Source: Stachybotrys elegans
Lineage: Eukaryota > Ascomycota > Sordariomycetes > Hypocreales > Stachybotryaceae
Assembly (NCBI GenBank): GCA_020746835.1
Contig: JAGPNK010000005.1
Span: forward strand, 1 to 64,000
Length of the DNA: 64,000 nt
Direction: 5' to 3'
Shown here: one piece after another, positions 20,863-32,130 of the stretch
How the letters are laid out: each line of letters begins with the position of its first letter
How positions within the stretch are numbered: the first letter of the stretch is position 1
Translations under genes and position numbers: made by a program
Notes under the pieces: generated by a model
Seen by the model: the letters and a program-made list of their open reading frames with translations, nothing else
The model's database searches: none
What the model was told of the DNA's origin: nothing

Positions 20863-21897
20863 TCACTCAATGCCAAAAGAGCAGACCAAGGCGTGATGAT
20901 CGCTCCATGACAGATTACTTTCAGACAAACTAAGACTCTGTGACTCCTCCGGTCCGTCACCGAGTTGTTCTGCTGGAACGATGCGGATGGCATGTGCGCG
21001 CAGCCCGGTCAGGGCTACCTTGTCGAGCCTGCAAGCTGGAAATGGCTGTTTACCGTCTGTTCCCCAGGTATGGCCTGGCTGGTCGGGATTGAGGGTAGTC
21101 CATGCATCGTCCAGATGATTGTCCTGGACAAGAGTGTCATCCTCTTCCATGACTGGATTGAAGTCGCCAGCAACTATGCCCCGCCTCGCACTGCGAAGAA
21201 ACGAAGACGCGATTGATAGCTGCTGGGGCCGGCGAGAGGGTTTGATAGGGAGTGAGTCCAAATGTACATTGATGAGCCGTATGCGTACGAGCGAAGACGG
21301 AGGCTTGGTCGAAGGAACCAGTATGTCGCAACACAAGGCATCGCGTGAGTAGCGGCTTGGGTATTTTACTCGCCAGACGGAGCCCAGAACCGCCATGCCA
21401 GTTGGCGACTTTGCATCAGCAGGTCCTGATGCAAAACGCGTCTTGCTTAGCAAGGTCAGGGTAGCAAATGACTGTGCGCCAAACGAAGTGTCGTCATGTT
21501 CGCTTGAGAACCAGGATTCCTGTACTTCTCTGCTCTCCAGTATTTGCCGTAGAGCTGGTCGCGAGACTTCTTGGAAAAAGATGATGTCGACGGCAGGTTG
21601 TAGCTGAACAATGCAGTCAATGATGCCATTGACACGCTCCTCTACACGGGCCGAAGCTGCGTCAATGTTCCATGTCAGCAGCGTCAACGGGGACAGAACC
21701 TGGTCGCGGGATGCCTCGTCGTAAGTCTGATTGATTGAGCCCCCCGAGGCCAGAGGCACCAGAGGCACCCATCCGTGGCCACTCTCGAAATGGTGCCAGC
21801 TCTGGAATGCAATCGAGGTTCCAGGTTCGTAGGCTGGCAGAGGTGTGTCATTTTTCCATGAAAGCACATGTCTGCTTAAGCGATTGGGTAGATGCAT
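20863..21897 (-). CDS. Endonuclease/exonuclease/phosphatase family protein, TDP2-like
   Basis: A single exon of 344 residues. The order of motifs is that of the Mg-dependent EEP fold: LLTWNIDAAS (Asn metal ligand), IIFFQEVSR (Glu metal ligand), LINVHLDSLP (His), IVAGDFNPV (Asp/Asn pair), CRLDKVAL, and the closing SWSDHHALV (Asp-His). TWN-I-D, QEV and SDH are typical of tyrosyl-DNA phosphodiesterase 2-like proteins, which remove topoisomerase II tyrosyl adducts from 5' DNA ends. A role in DNA repair is inferred from family resemblance; other EEP enzymes act on RNA or phospholipids. An N-terminal 60-residue extension precedes the domain. The gene lies tail-to-tail with the beta-helix gene, about 130 bases apart. 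Confidence 0.85.
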   Translation of the reverse strand: MHLPNRLSRHVLSWKNDTPLPAYEPGTSIAFQSWHHFESGHGWVPLVPLASGGSINQTYDEASRDQVLSPLTLLTWNIDAASARVEERVNGIIDCIVQLQPAVDIIFFQEVSRPALRQILESREVQESWFSSEHDDTSFGAQSFATLTLLSKTRFASGPADAKSPTGMAVLGSVWRVKYPSRYSRDALCCDILVPSTKPPSSLVRIRLINVHLDSLPIKPSRRPQQLSIASSFLRSARRGIVAGDFNPVMEEDDTLVQDNHLDDAWTTLNPDQPGHTWGTDGKQPFPACRLDKVALTGLRAHAIRIVPAEQLGDGPEESQSLSLSESNLSWSDHHALVCSFGIE

Positions 21898-22263
21898 GTT
21901 CGCGTTGTATTGGTGTTCTGGTGTCGATGTGGATGGAGGCCAACCGCGTGTGTGTTCAGAAGTGGAAAACGTTCCAAATCTGGCGTTTGGAAACGAGGCG
22001 GAGCACGAACCAGGAGACCTACCCTACAGGCAGCAGTTGGAAATCTCCTATTAGCCGTTGGTACCTTCAACTCTATATTAAGATGCTCAAACACACGGGC
22101 GAATTAACACATGGCTGGACAGTGGTGAGCGTAAATGCACCCGTGAACGTGCGTGACATTAAATCAGATCATGTCTCAAGCTACACCTTCTCGGGATCTG
22201 CTACCCAAAACAAGTTCTGTCCCCCGATGCAGCAAATGCAATCCTCACACCCGCATCCTTTCT
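21898..22263. other. Intergenic, no gene seen
   Basis: This holds the promoter of the TDP2-like gene and the 3' end of the zinc-finger gene, both minus strand. Only short frames are present. Confidence 0.5.
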
Positions 22264-22961
22264 TCATTTCGCTTTCGACCCCCTCTTAATGTTGCGGTGC
22301 TTCTCTTCATAATGCCTCTTGCAATTGTCCCTGCGTTTGAACTCCTCCCCACACAGAGAACAGACCGCATCCTGCCTGGGAATTCCGTTGGCTGGGTCCA
22401 TTGCAAATGGCTTGTGATGCGCCCAGACGTGACGGTACATGTTCTTCCTTTCTCCAAAGGCCTTGTCACAATCTGCAGCACCCTTTTCACCCGCTTTACA
22501 GCGTATGTGGGGAAGGTGCTTTGATTGGATGTGCTTCCTGTTGCAGACATTAATCTTCTTCCTAGCAATACAACGAGGGCACTCGCTATAATAGGAGCTA
22601 CCTACTTGAGTCGTGATGGCTGGGGATATTCGGCGCCGCAGTGTGGGCATTTGCTTGGTCCTTTGGATCGGCGGGGGGCTCTACCACCTGTCTTACTTGA
22701 TCTCTGGGTGCCTGTCGGATTAGGTTGCTCGTCTTGTTTACCTTGGCTCGAATTTCCTGGCTCATTTCCTTTTTCTGGCATGTTGAGGAAATCTGAAAAG
22801 TCAGATATGGAACTTGGGGAGCAGGGGACTCCGGGTGAATCATCAGAGGGACTGTCATGATGCGAGGATTGAGAGGCGTAATCCCCATTATATGCGTGCG
22901 CGATAGGTGAGCCATTCAGCTCATGGGCTTCCAACTCTGGCGCAAGACCATCAGAGTGAGC
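22264..22961 (-). CDS. C2H2 zinc-finger protein, 5' exons unresolved
   Basis: Two supported exons are 22961-22606 and 22561-22264, joined by a 44-nt intron; the first begins after a CTCTTAG acceptor, so more exons lie upstream. The first exon is Ser/Pro/Gly-rich, with a basic stretch (GGRAPRRSKGPS) before CPHCGAEYPQPSRLK. The second holds the rest of that finger, a variant finger (CKAGEKGAADCDKAF..RHVWAHH) and a textbook finger, C-SL-C followed by H-YEEK-H. This suggests a DNA-binding regulator. Minus-strand frames between 22962 and 23564 look protein-like (for example AEDPFCGYSDGDNDLYNE and HDHRVVQEQIFVTPS) and probably belong to the same gene, but I could not fix their joins. The target genes are unknown. 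Confidence 0.7.
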
Positions 22962-24572
22962 CTAAGAGCTTCCTCCTTGGGCAGGGCTAAAGTTGTCAGC
23001 CACATCGGCTGTGGCATGGCCTTCAGGGGTGCACAAAGTTCCGAGTATATCTGGAGGCCACCCTCCAAAGGGCTCCTCGGAGACACCCCTGGATGAACCG
23101 CTCAGCTGGCTAGGAGTAACGAAAATTTGCTCCTGCACTACCCGATGATCATGGCCAATCAAAGCCTGTGGGGGGTTCTTTGGAAGCGTAAGCCCTCGAA
23201 AGAAACTTGGAGCATGCAGGGCCACTTGCCTCGTTGTACAAATCGTTGTCTCCATCGGAGTAACCACAGAATGGATCTTCTGCGCCGCTTCGAAAGTGCT
23301 GCATCTCGCACAAGTCGAAAACAGCGCTAGAGGGTGACACCGCTGCTACGATCGTCAGCTCACCTCCGGACGGCGTGACACGCTTTGCATGAACTGCAGG
23401 GGCCATTGAACCACGTAGACCGGGATGTCATCCCGCTCTGGCGCTGTGTAGGACATTGGCAACTCCATAAAAGAGTGGCCTTGCGATTGACTTACATCAA
23501 TGTGTAGCAGGTCCGGTGTGGAAAGGTGAAACGGCTCAGAAGAGTGCTTCTGTCGTGATCTCATATAACGACTGCCTTGTAAAACAACATCCGATGCACA
23601 ATGAAGAACTCTGTTACCGCAATTCTACTAGCACAGTCAGAATTATGCGTTCAGAAAGGCAAGAATAATGGTGGTGGTGTCGCGGATGAGACTCCCATCA
23701 TCAGTCGCTACGGCCTCGGGTCTATCTATTAAATGAGGCACGGCCCGCGCACCAGGGTAAGGCTCCAAATACCAAGTCGCAGGCGACTCATGAGCGCCCA
23801 ATATCACCCTCCATATTCTCCCCATTCTCTCTTTCTATTTGCTGACTGGCAGGTACAACCAGCCCAAGTCCACAGACGACTGCATGGGCTAGATGACCGC
23901 ATTCACACATCCACTATTTGTTGGTCCTGGCGTACGCTTTGGGACAATCGGGCTGTGGCTTATGCACGATGATACGTGAAAGTGCAGAAATGCATCAGGC
24001 GTTTTATGTTGAATACATCGAACGTTCTCGCAACGCCCGCTTATCTTCCCCCTCACGGTACGAGAGGGCCTCCAGCAGATCTTGGCCCACTGGCAATTGT
24101 CAGTTTTGACATGGTTCGGCCTCCCGCATTGCAGCTTTCTCCGCAGCCTTTATGATCCCTGTAAATCGTGTTCTGTTGGCATTGGCTGCTTCAGATACTT
24201 CTTATCAATGTACTTGGCATCTGGGGGTGGGGGGGGTAATATCTAGTCGGCCTCCAAGTCTCACCAACCGTTTGCCGGCCACGAAGATGCCAAATGCTAT
24301 GAGCAGAGTGAGTCAGGTGAATATGGCTTTGAAATTGGAAGAAAGCGCAATGCTGCCAGTTTGTCTATATAAAGCCTCGTTTGTCGCCTTCTTGTGCTTT
24401 CTTTCAGCTCACCAAGCATCCGAAACCTGCAGAAATCAATATTCGACAAGCTATCTACCAAAGTGTACGCCTGAAGATTTTTTTACTCAATAGTTTACCC
24501 TAATCCTGAGCCCTCTGTCGTTGTATACTGATCTTGCAATTCCAGGACTTCACTGCGTGTACCTCTTGCACC
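22962..24572. other. Probable upstream exons of the zinc-finger gene, then intergenic
   Basis: Bases 22962-23564 (minus) contain three open, protein-like segments in different frames, likely exons of the zinc-finger gene. From 23600 to 24572 I see no gene on either strand; a G-run (GGGGGTGGGGGGGG) lies at about 24224-24237, and the last 200 bases precede the deaminase-like gene. Confidence 0.4.
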
Positions 24573-26329
24573 ATGTCTTCTACCTCAAGCACACCTTCGC
24601 CATCATCGGGAAGCTCGACCCCGACTGGCGACTACCAGTTCTCCGCACTCGGCTGTGTCATTGAGGCGATCAACGAATCGTGCAAGCAAATCAACAACGC
24701 GCACTATGATATAGAGGGGACTGGGTCGCTGTCCGAGTTCGAAGTATTCCTCTGTAAGCTGGCGTTGGTTTGTCAGACCCAGAGATCTCCAGATACTATT
24801 ACCTCGCTCGTTTGCCTGAAGACGGCCACAGGAGGAGCCGAGTTCCTCTTCACCTCAAACGACAGGGCTGCGCCAGAGCTGGAAAAGACGAGGAGGTTTC
24901 TTGAAAAACTCTTGGCATTTGTGTCAACCAATCCAGAGAACCTGAACCCCAAGCCTTTGCAAAAACAGGTCTTGTGGCGCATCCTTGAGGCCAACTTTGA
25001 TAAACTGGTTGGCTATTTGAACTCTCTCAATTCTTCATTGGCCCTTTGCCTGGAACAGGTCGAGGCCATCACTGACCTACTCGGTAAGCAAAGGCTGTTA
25101 TTCCAAACACCCTGTGGGTGCATTGAAATATAAACTGATCCTCCCCAGATGAGGCAGCAGCAGATCAGTTGGAGCGTTTGGCAACGCGCGCTCAGTTCCC
25201 ACTGGACATGTTCTCTACAGCAAATTCGCGACAGACATGTAAGACAGCCTCCTCCATTCATTGCCCACTGTGACCTTCCCTGCTTCAAAGAATTTGCTAA
25301 CCTTTTCTCCCAGTTCTTTCTAATTGCGAAACACTCATCAAGGCCATAGAAGGGACCAAGACGACAACCATCCGGAGAGGCACCTCACTGGAATCGCACA
25401 TTGAAGCCCTCTCCCGAACGAACCCTCCCCAGGATTCTCATCATGATCCTACCCCATGGCATACGTTGCGTCACTGCCTGGGTCGAATTCATTCCTATCG
25501 AAATGCTGCAATTGTCATCACGAAGTCACCGGGGAAGTGGCCGAATCTATACAGGAACTTCCACGTGTCATATACTTCATCGTCTTCTGAGATGCGCTTG
25601 TGTCTTCCTCCCTCTAACTGGGGTTCGGATAATGTTATTCGTGCCGCCTTCCCCGGCCTCAACCTCAGTGACATCGACGAGGACATTGCTCAAGTACGAC
25701 AACTTGGGTTTGATCAGCTTCTTCAGAGTCGAATCAAGAAAATGAAGAGTGAGAAGGTCCGCGTGCACTGCGAGGTCAATCTTCACGACTATCTCGTGCA
25801 AAATGAAAGAACACGCTGCTCCGACTATTGGGACAATGCCCTCTTCATCGCAACTAGCAAGCCGCCCTGTCGGTTCTGCCATTACTACTTTCGCAGCTCG
25901 ACAAACGACTTTCGAGTACAGCCCCCGCACATGAACACCTACGTGAGATGGCGCCTCCCCGACTCCTGTGACAAGAGAATGGAGGAAGATATTGTCGAAC
26001 AGCTGCAGAGTGATATTTTGCAAATGCTTCGCAAGAAAATACCTCTATTCAGGCGAAATGACTCGAGGACCGATTCCCGTGGGGGCATCGACTCCCGCAT
26101 ATCAGGATTCCTTTCGACTGTATCTCAGGAGGTTGATGGCTTCGAAGTTGTTTCCCGGCCGGGTTCTCGGGTCACCGACGGGAGACCCTCAGCTGGGATG
26201 TATAGCCAGGTTGGGCCGCCACGTGACGAATTGGTTTACAACAACGTTGCGCCACTTGTCCACGAGAGAGGCCATTTCGGGAGCGTAGGGGATGGTCGCC
26301 CTTTTCCTGACATTGGTCGGGCACACTAA
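24573..26329 (+). CDS. OTT_1508-type deaminase-like protein, three exons
   Basis: The exons are 24573-25083, 25149-25238 and 25314-26329 (1617 nt, 538 residues). The N-terminal 175 residues are helical and unassigned. The C-terminal half carries the hallmarks of the nucleic-acid/nucleotide deaminase superfamily as seen in the fungal OTT_1508-like branch: VRVHCEVNLHDYL (His-Cys-Glu, metal ligand and proton shuttle), then about 35 residues later SKPPCRFCHYYF (Pro-Cys-x2-Cys), followed by the usual YVRWRLP strand. All three zinc-ligand positions and the Glu are present, so an active deaminase is possible. The substrate is unknown. Related fungal proteins are numerous and uncharacterised, and bacterial relatives include toxin domains. 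The last 100 residues are Arg/Ser/Asp/Gly-rich and probably disordered. The assignment comes from motif memory, not a search. Confidence 0.75.
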
Positions 26330-27260
26330 GATTGATGTTATCATGCTTGGCTTTGGATTGCAATCGTACTGAATTTCAGATAGGCACAGTGAGAGGTATA
26401 ACCAGAGTGAACGCATGGAGTGATGTGTCAGTCATGTCCCATGCCTCTCGTCTATATAGCTTGATTTATGCATCTTCAATATATTTCTTTTTGTTGCACA
26501 CTTCGTACATACAATGACATTGCCGAGTTTCCTCGTTTGTCGTGTTCCTTTCCGCGTCACACGTTCGTCTTGCGTTAGAACACACAGAATAAGTGTGCCA
26601 GTGCGGGATGCATTTGTACTATCTCCTTCTTTCGCAGGTCTATGACCACATCATGATGACTTGTGTCCCTCGTGGGGCTTGAGATTAGTCCTTTGGTGAT
26701 TCCATGTTACCCTGGGATAGGAGTTCTCAGGATCCATCATTTTCAAGAATCCTTTCCTTGGAAAGCCATAATGGCGCGAGTCATAATGACCAATGTTGGA
26801 CTGTCACATGTCTGTGCTGTCCGTCAAGTGGCTCGTGCACATGACAGCCAAAAGTGTGCGACAAGCCCAAAGGTCAGTGCTCGTTCTTTCATGATCCCAA
26901 CCAGCCTGACTTGTTCGTAAGTTGCCTGAACTAATTTCCCGCAACCTGATGGGCCAGTTGGATAACCCTCTTCACCGCCGCGATGGCTTACGAGGATGAT
27001 CCTTGAAGCCTCACCCACGAAACTAGTCTAGAATAGACTAGGAACGTAGACAATTTACCAGGCTCCATCATGCGGATCTAAATGGAACTACCCAGAATCC
27101 GTAAAGATGTACGTCATTGGGATCGGGCTTGAGATATGGATACCCAAACGCCATTGTTTTTCTCGACCTGTCACTTTCACACAACAATGTTCTGGGTCAA
27201 TGTTGCATCAAAGTGCAGACTGTGAAGCACGTAGTCACGGCCGTTCGCTTAAACACCAAG
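26330..27260. other. Intergenic, no gene seen
   Basis: About 930 bases between two plus-strand genes, with only short frames. It contains the 3' flank of the deaminase-like gene and the promoter of the next gene. Confidence 0.6.
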
Positions 27261-28378
27261 ATGAATTATGTACATTTGATTGAGGAGAAGCCCCTAAAGG
27301 TAGGTGTCAAACCCGCAGGAAGTGCGGTAATTGTGTCCCGCTGATCCGTTCCGTGTCTTGGCTGCAGAAAGCCTTTGTCGTGGCAACACTATGCTCAACG
27401 CTCGTTGGTACCTTTACCTCCTCAATCGCCCTCTGGGAGCGCATTAAGAGCTCCCGGAAGCAGGGAGCTCGAGACCGTGAGCAGGATCAGGAAATTCAGA
27501 AGCTTAAAGCCCAGATCGAAGAAGCCACAAAGAAGAGCGGCGCCGGACTAGCACACGACCAACTAGGCGGCTCTTTTGAGCGCTCTGGAAAGCTGATCAG
27601 TCGAGCGTTTGATGATGGCTACGAGCGACTTGGCCAGAGATTTGCAATTGGCGACACCATTACGGAGAACAAGCTGCAAGCGCAAATCATTTCACTGCAA
27701 CAAACTGTCATCAATGTCTTGCAAGATGCGCTGGTTCAAGGACGCCAACTCGACCGCATCGACATGGCCAAGCTGATAGCTGCAGCGAATGCAGCACGCG
27801 ACAACTCTCTAGATGCCCTACAGCAGCAGAAGCAACGGCAAATGATGGAGGCTCCCCCTCCTCAGCCGCCACTCTCCCCGCGGTCAAGCTTCGGTCCTCC
27901 GCGGCGAGCACCAACCATAGTATCGAATCCTTCCATTAACGCAAACGGTCTTTTCTGCAAATATAGTGTCGAGCTTCAGAGCGGACGGAGGCGGCCCTTG
28001 GCTTCTTCATTTTCGCCACGGGGAGACGGCCGATGCCCCGCATGCAATGTTCTTCTCGACGTCGGGCCAGACGACTGCTGGGGCATCGAGAAGACGCTTC
28101 GCGCACGGATAAGGGAGGGAGGTCGCGACAAGGACGTACTGGAAGAGCGCGAGTTCAAGTTTGGACAACGCCTGATGATCAAGTGCCACATGCCGGATGG
28201 AAGATTTGCTTGTGTGCTGTGCAGCAAACTCAGGGATCGAGATATTGTTTGCTCTACGGTGGACGCGCTTATCGAGCATATGTCGAGAGATCATGACGCG
28301 GATGAGTTGGAGTGCGAAGAGGATTTTGAGATTAGCTCACGGCTGCGGCCTTTGCCGAGGGCATTGCCCCCGATTTGA
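27261..28378 (+). CDS. Membrane-anchored coiled-coil protein with C-terminal zinc-finger-like motif
   Basis: Exon 1 is 27261-27299 (MNYVHLIEEKPLK) and exon 2 is 27368-28378; the 68-nt intron has GTAGGT and TGCAG ends, and the product has 349 residues. Residues 14-35 form a membrane helix (AFVVATLCSTLVGTFTSSIALW). Residues 38-65 are a charged coiled coil (REQDQEIQKLKAQIEEATKK), followed by helices with Gln-rich heptads up to about 170 and a Pro-rich linker. The C-terminal 130 residues contain CPAC...DDCW and a likely C2H2-type finger, FACVLCSKL...LIEHMSRDH. This architecture recurs in ascomycetes without an assigned function. The zinc-binding role is inferred from spacing. It lies between the deaminase-like gene and the kinase-ankyrin gene, whose 3' end faces it. 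Confidence 0.75.
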
Positions 28379-28577
28379 GGGTGGACAGGTGTTATGAGAT
28401 GAGACTGATAGATAGACTGCAGCCACATTTAAAGCATAGCGTGACAATGATTTATTAACAAGCTGCTATTGTGTCGTGATATCGTTTCCAATGTCCGAAT
28501 CCGCGCATTATCGCTGCCAGCATGAGCTTTTTTCTAGTCACACTTCAACACTGTGAGGACTGTGTGGTTACCAAAGT

Positions 28578-31500
28578 CTAGGCCGCCTCTTCTATTCCCA
28601 GTAGTTCCCTCATCTTGAATTCTGGGGAACCATGTTGGTGGCGGAGGACAATCAGCATTACAGTAATAAGTATGTGCAGCGATAGGTTGGAGCTGAGTAC
28701 CCCCAACCTAAAGTCAATGACCGATGATTGGGCAGGGTTCCTAATATGAAGCCGTGCCAAGCGATCACCAATAGCGATCCTCGCAGCTTCCGACCCACTG
28801 CCTTCGGGAAGTGCTTGGGGTGCGGAGAGAGCAAACAGGTCATATCTCAGGACGGGTGGCTTCTGGTCATGGTCGTTTTTGTCTTGAGATTGTCTCCACT
28901 CGTGATCTTCCAGCTCTTGCCACGGCCTGTTGTTGGCTTCGGAAAGTCCTCCCCTCAGCGAAAACCGGAACCAGACAGTCCTTTCGGAATCGACTCCTGC
29001 TCGCAGCACCTTGACAGGAAGTTTTTCTTCATCATTCTCCTCTGGCCCAACAACTTGAAACAAGCTATTGAGGCTCGTATGCGCGTGGAGTCCAGCAGCT
29101 AATAGGACAAACTCCCCTGGGCCAGTATAAACCCCGATCTGGACGCGTTGGTCTTCAAAGTTAATCATCATCTGAAAACCCAGCCCTCTTGACATGAGCC
29201 CTATGTGTTGTTGCAGCGAGCCCGACCCTCGCAGGTTATAGTAAGACCCGATATCCTCGGGGATTCTGAAAGGTGGCATGCCGGCATGAAGGGTTGACGC
29301 AATCAGGCGGTTCGTAGGGTCGCCAGCAATGTCGTATGATTGCACATCGTTCAAAAATCTTGCAAAGTCCGGCTGCTTGCGTGATCTTGCCGTGTACAAA
29401 AAAAGCGGAAAAAATTCGTGTCGTGTGCTCGTCGATGTTTTATCGAAGATGCTGAGGAATATTGGCATCTTGCCATGGCGGATCGCTGCGTCAAGACCCG
29501 AGTATTTGTGGGATTCCAGTAGTATATCGCCTTTGAAGTTCAAGAGACAATCTACAACCGTCTGGTTCTCCTCAATCACAGCCAGCCACAATGGAGTCAT
29601 TCTGGATTTTGTTTGAGCGTTAATGTTGGCTCCGTTCAAGAGCAATGTCTCGACGCACTCCTGATAGCCGAATAATATCGCGGTGTGTAAAGGTGTGTGT
29701 CCCTGACTATCGATTGCCTCAATTTTTGCTCCTTTTTGAATGAGCAATTGCGCAATCTTGGCGTGCCCCGTTTCTGCTGCGTTATGGAGAGCTGTCTGCT
29801 TGTATTCATCAAACGCCTCAGTGTCGCAGCCGGCATCAAGAAGAAGTTGCACCGTGGCCTCATGCCCTTCTCGTATTTCTGCATGGAGAGGTGTCCTCCC
29901 AAGAGGACCAACGGGATCAATAGCGCAACCGGCATTGAGAAGAAGGTGCACCATTGCTTTATTATCTTTTCCTGCTGCCAGATGGAGAGGTGTTCGTTTC
30001 TGGTCATCAGGAACGTCAATGTTGCAACCGGCATTAAGAAGAAGGCGTACTATTGCTTTGTTATCTTTTCCTATTGCCAGATGAAGAGGTGTTTGTTTAT
30101 GGTAATCAGGAACGTCCATATTGCAACCAGCATCAGCAAGAAGCTGAACTATGACTTCGGACGCTTTTAATGCTGCGTCATGGAGAGGCGTCTGGCCCCA
30201 CTTATCAGGAGGATTAATATCGCAATGGGCATCAATAAGAAGTTGCACCATAGTTTGATGCTCTCTGTCTGCTGCTTGATGGAGTGCTGTCTGTCCGAGA
30301 TTGTTGCGTACTTCGAGATCTAGCCCTTGATCAATGTACTGCTTCACTGTATCAAGATCTCCCCGCCATGCTGCAGAGAGGTAGGTTTCTGCATCGATTA
30401 AGTGGTTGGCGGGTCTTGTAGGGCTGGTAGGAATGCTTGGTGCGGTGGGCGGGTTTATCCCCACTGTTCCAGAGGTTTGATTAGTCTGCATTTCCTCTCC
30501 GATGGGTCGAAAAATCGTTGATCCTCGAGAGTGCTCCCCAATCTTTGTTGGCGAACTGTGGTCCTGGAATCCATTATCCGGATCTGGGTTGTGCGTATCG
30601 ACAGCAAAGGTTTCCGTTGGGATAGTTGCTAGAGAAGTCATCTCTCTAACTTCTGATTGCAAGTCGGATAAAGACGAAAGCGAGGAGGAGGGAGTTAATG
30701 TCCTGCACGTCTGGTGTCAGCCACTCCTCGCAACCGTTAGTTTATGATTACTGACCTAGCATTAGGAACAAAGCTTTTGACTTGGGTCGTGAAACGCTCT
30801 ACCCAAGTGTGATGAATGGCACGACTCCAATGTAATCTCGCTAGAGGATCAAGCAATAGTGTTTCTCGAAGGAATTCGCGACCGCCGGAACTGATATTAG
30901 CCGGTAACTGTTTGATCAAAGATATCATGTCCTCATCGGAACCTCTATTCAGATGGTCTCGCAATTTTGTCATGAGATAGAAAGCGGTGGCGCCAACAGA
31001 CCAGATATCCGCGCATCGAGAATCCACTCTGGCCGATTTTTCGTAAGAAGCTAGAAGCTCTGGAGCCATGTATGCAAGTGTACCAAGTACCTTACTTCCC
31101 TGGGTCACTGTCTTGTTGATATCAACGCTTATACCGAAGTCGGCCAGCTTGATCCACCAAGAGCCGGGACTGGTCGAGGTCGGGCAACGCTGGATCAAGA
31201 TATTCTACGCCAAAGTCAGTTGGGCCTATGCGCTCGCCTATGCAAGATGACATACCTGCGGCTTGATGTCGCGATGGGCAAATCCTGCATCGTGCATCAT
31301 TGATAGCCCTTGCAGAACCTGACTGATGACCTGTTGTGATTCTCCTTCGTCGAGAGCCGGTCGGTCTCGTAGAAAAGTATATAAATCGCCCTGGGGAAGA
31401 TATTCCATAACTAGGCATACGGTCTTGCCAAATGGATACCAGGCAATCATTCGGACGAATAGCTTCGAATACTGCTGAAATGCATTAGCAATTGAAGCAG

Positions 31501-31831
31501 CTAGCAGCAAGGAAAGAAGAACCTTCTCGTGGGAAAAGCGAATCATGGTCTCCAGCTCACGGAGATATTGTTGTCTCCCCCTGTCCTCCTCATGTCGTAC
31601 CATCTTCACCGCTCGACAATTGCCGGTCGCGGCACATTTCTGCAGGAAAACTTTCCCTTGGCCTCCTGACCCGATAGGATCCTTCATCCTTTCCCATGTT
31701 TCGAGTCGAGGAGGATCGAAAGGAGAGGCTTCGGCATCGTAAACGGCATGTGTAACTGTTCGGCGACTGACCCCATGTATCGGGAGCTTGAAGTCAAGGA
31801 CGGTGCTGGGCAACGAATCCATACCTGTCAT
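28578..31831 (-). CDS. Ser/Thr protein kinase fused to ankyrin repeats (RIPK4-like layout)
   Basis: Two large open frames form one gene once three introns are removed. The exons are 31831-31523, 31474-31256, 31204-30756 and 30702-28578 (3102 nt, 1033 residues; an ATG at 31927 would add 32). The kinase domain covers about residues 35-330 and looks catalytically complete: IGSGGQGKVF, Lys in RAVKMV, Glu in LRELE, HRDIKPQN, KLADFG and YMAPE. A Ser/Thr-rich linker leads to about ten ankyrin repeats (TPLHLA and TALHNA cores) at about 425-745, two of them nearly identical. The C-terminal 250 residues are of unknown type, with a hydrophobic helix near the end. The key join is NAR/TLTPSS over the intron 30703-30755, with a CTAAC branch point. 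It diverges from the HeLo-like/pseudokinase gene; a shared pathway is inferred. Confidence 0.87.
29941..30138 (-). repeat. Two nearly identical ankyrin units (99 bp each)
   Basis: Two adjacent 99-bp units encode versions of KDNKA(I/M)V(R/H)LLLNAGC differing at few positions. The flanking ankyrin units are much more diverged, so this pair is a recent duplication or has been homogenised. Confidence 0.7.
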
Positions 31832-32130
31832 CGAGTATGCGCAAGAGAGATGCGGAACCGTGTTCCGAGCAGACGCGGGAGGCGGGCACACAACCCTTAC
31901 GTTGGCCAGACTCAGGGGCCCGCGCATACCCTTGGCAGGCCGACAGCCAACTGCATGATGCTGGCGAATGAGCAGCCTGGGGCCACGATATTATGTGGGG
32001 GGAGGGGGGCGGGGGACCATAACGCGTATATTTACCTCGGACCCCCAAATGACTGTGTGGTGACAATTACTAACTTCCAACAGCAGGGCTGTCTTCACCT
32101 GTAGCACCTGGGAAAAGAAACAAAAGAAAA
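31832..32130. promoter_or_regulatory. Shared bidirectional promoter of the kinase-ankyrin and HeLo-like genes
   Basis: Only 299 bases separate the two divergent ATGs at 31831 (minus) and 32131 (plus). A G-rich run (GGGGGGAGGGGGGCGGGGG) lies at 31996-32014. Co-regulation is inferred from the layout; if the kinase gene starts at 31927 the space is about 200 bases. Confidence 0.6.

Noticed and set aside
30737..30755. Stop codon ending the kinase as a separate gene
   Set aside because: The stop lies in a GTCAGT...GTGCAG intron with a CTAAC branch point; splicing joins kinase and ankyrin parts in frame with a total length divisible by three.
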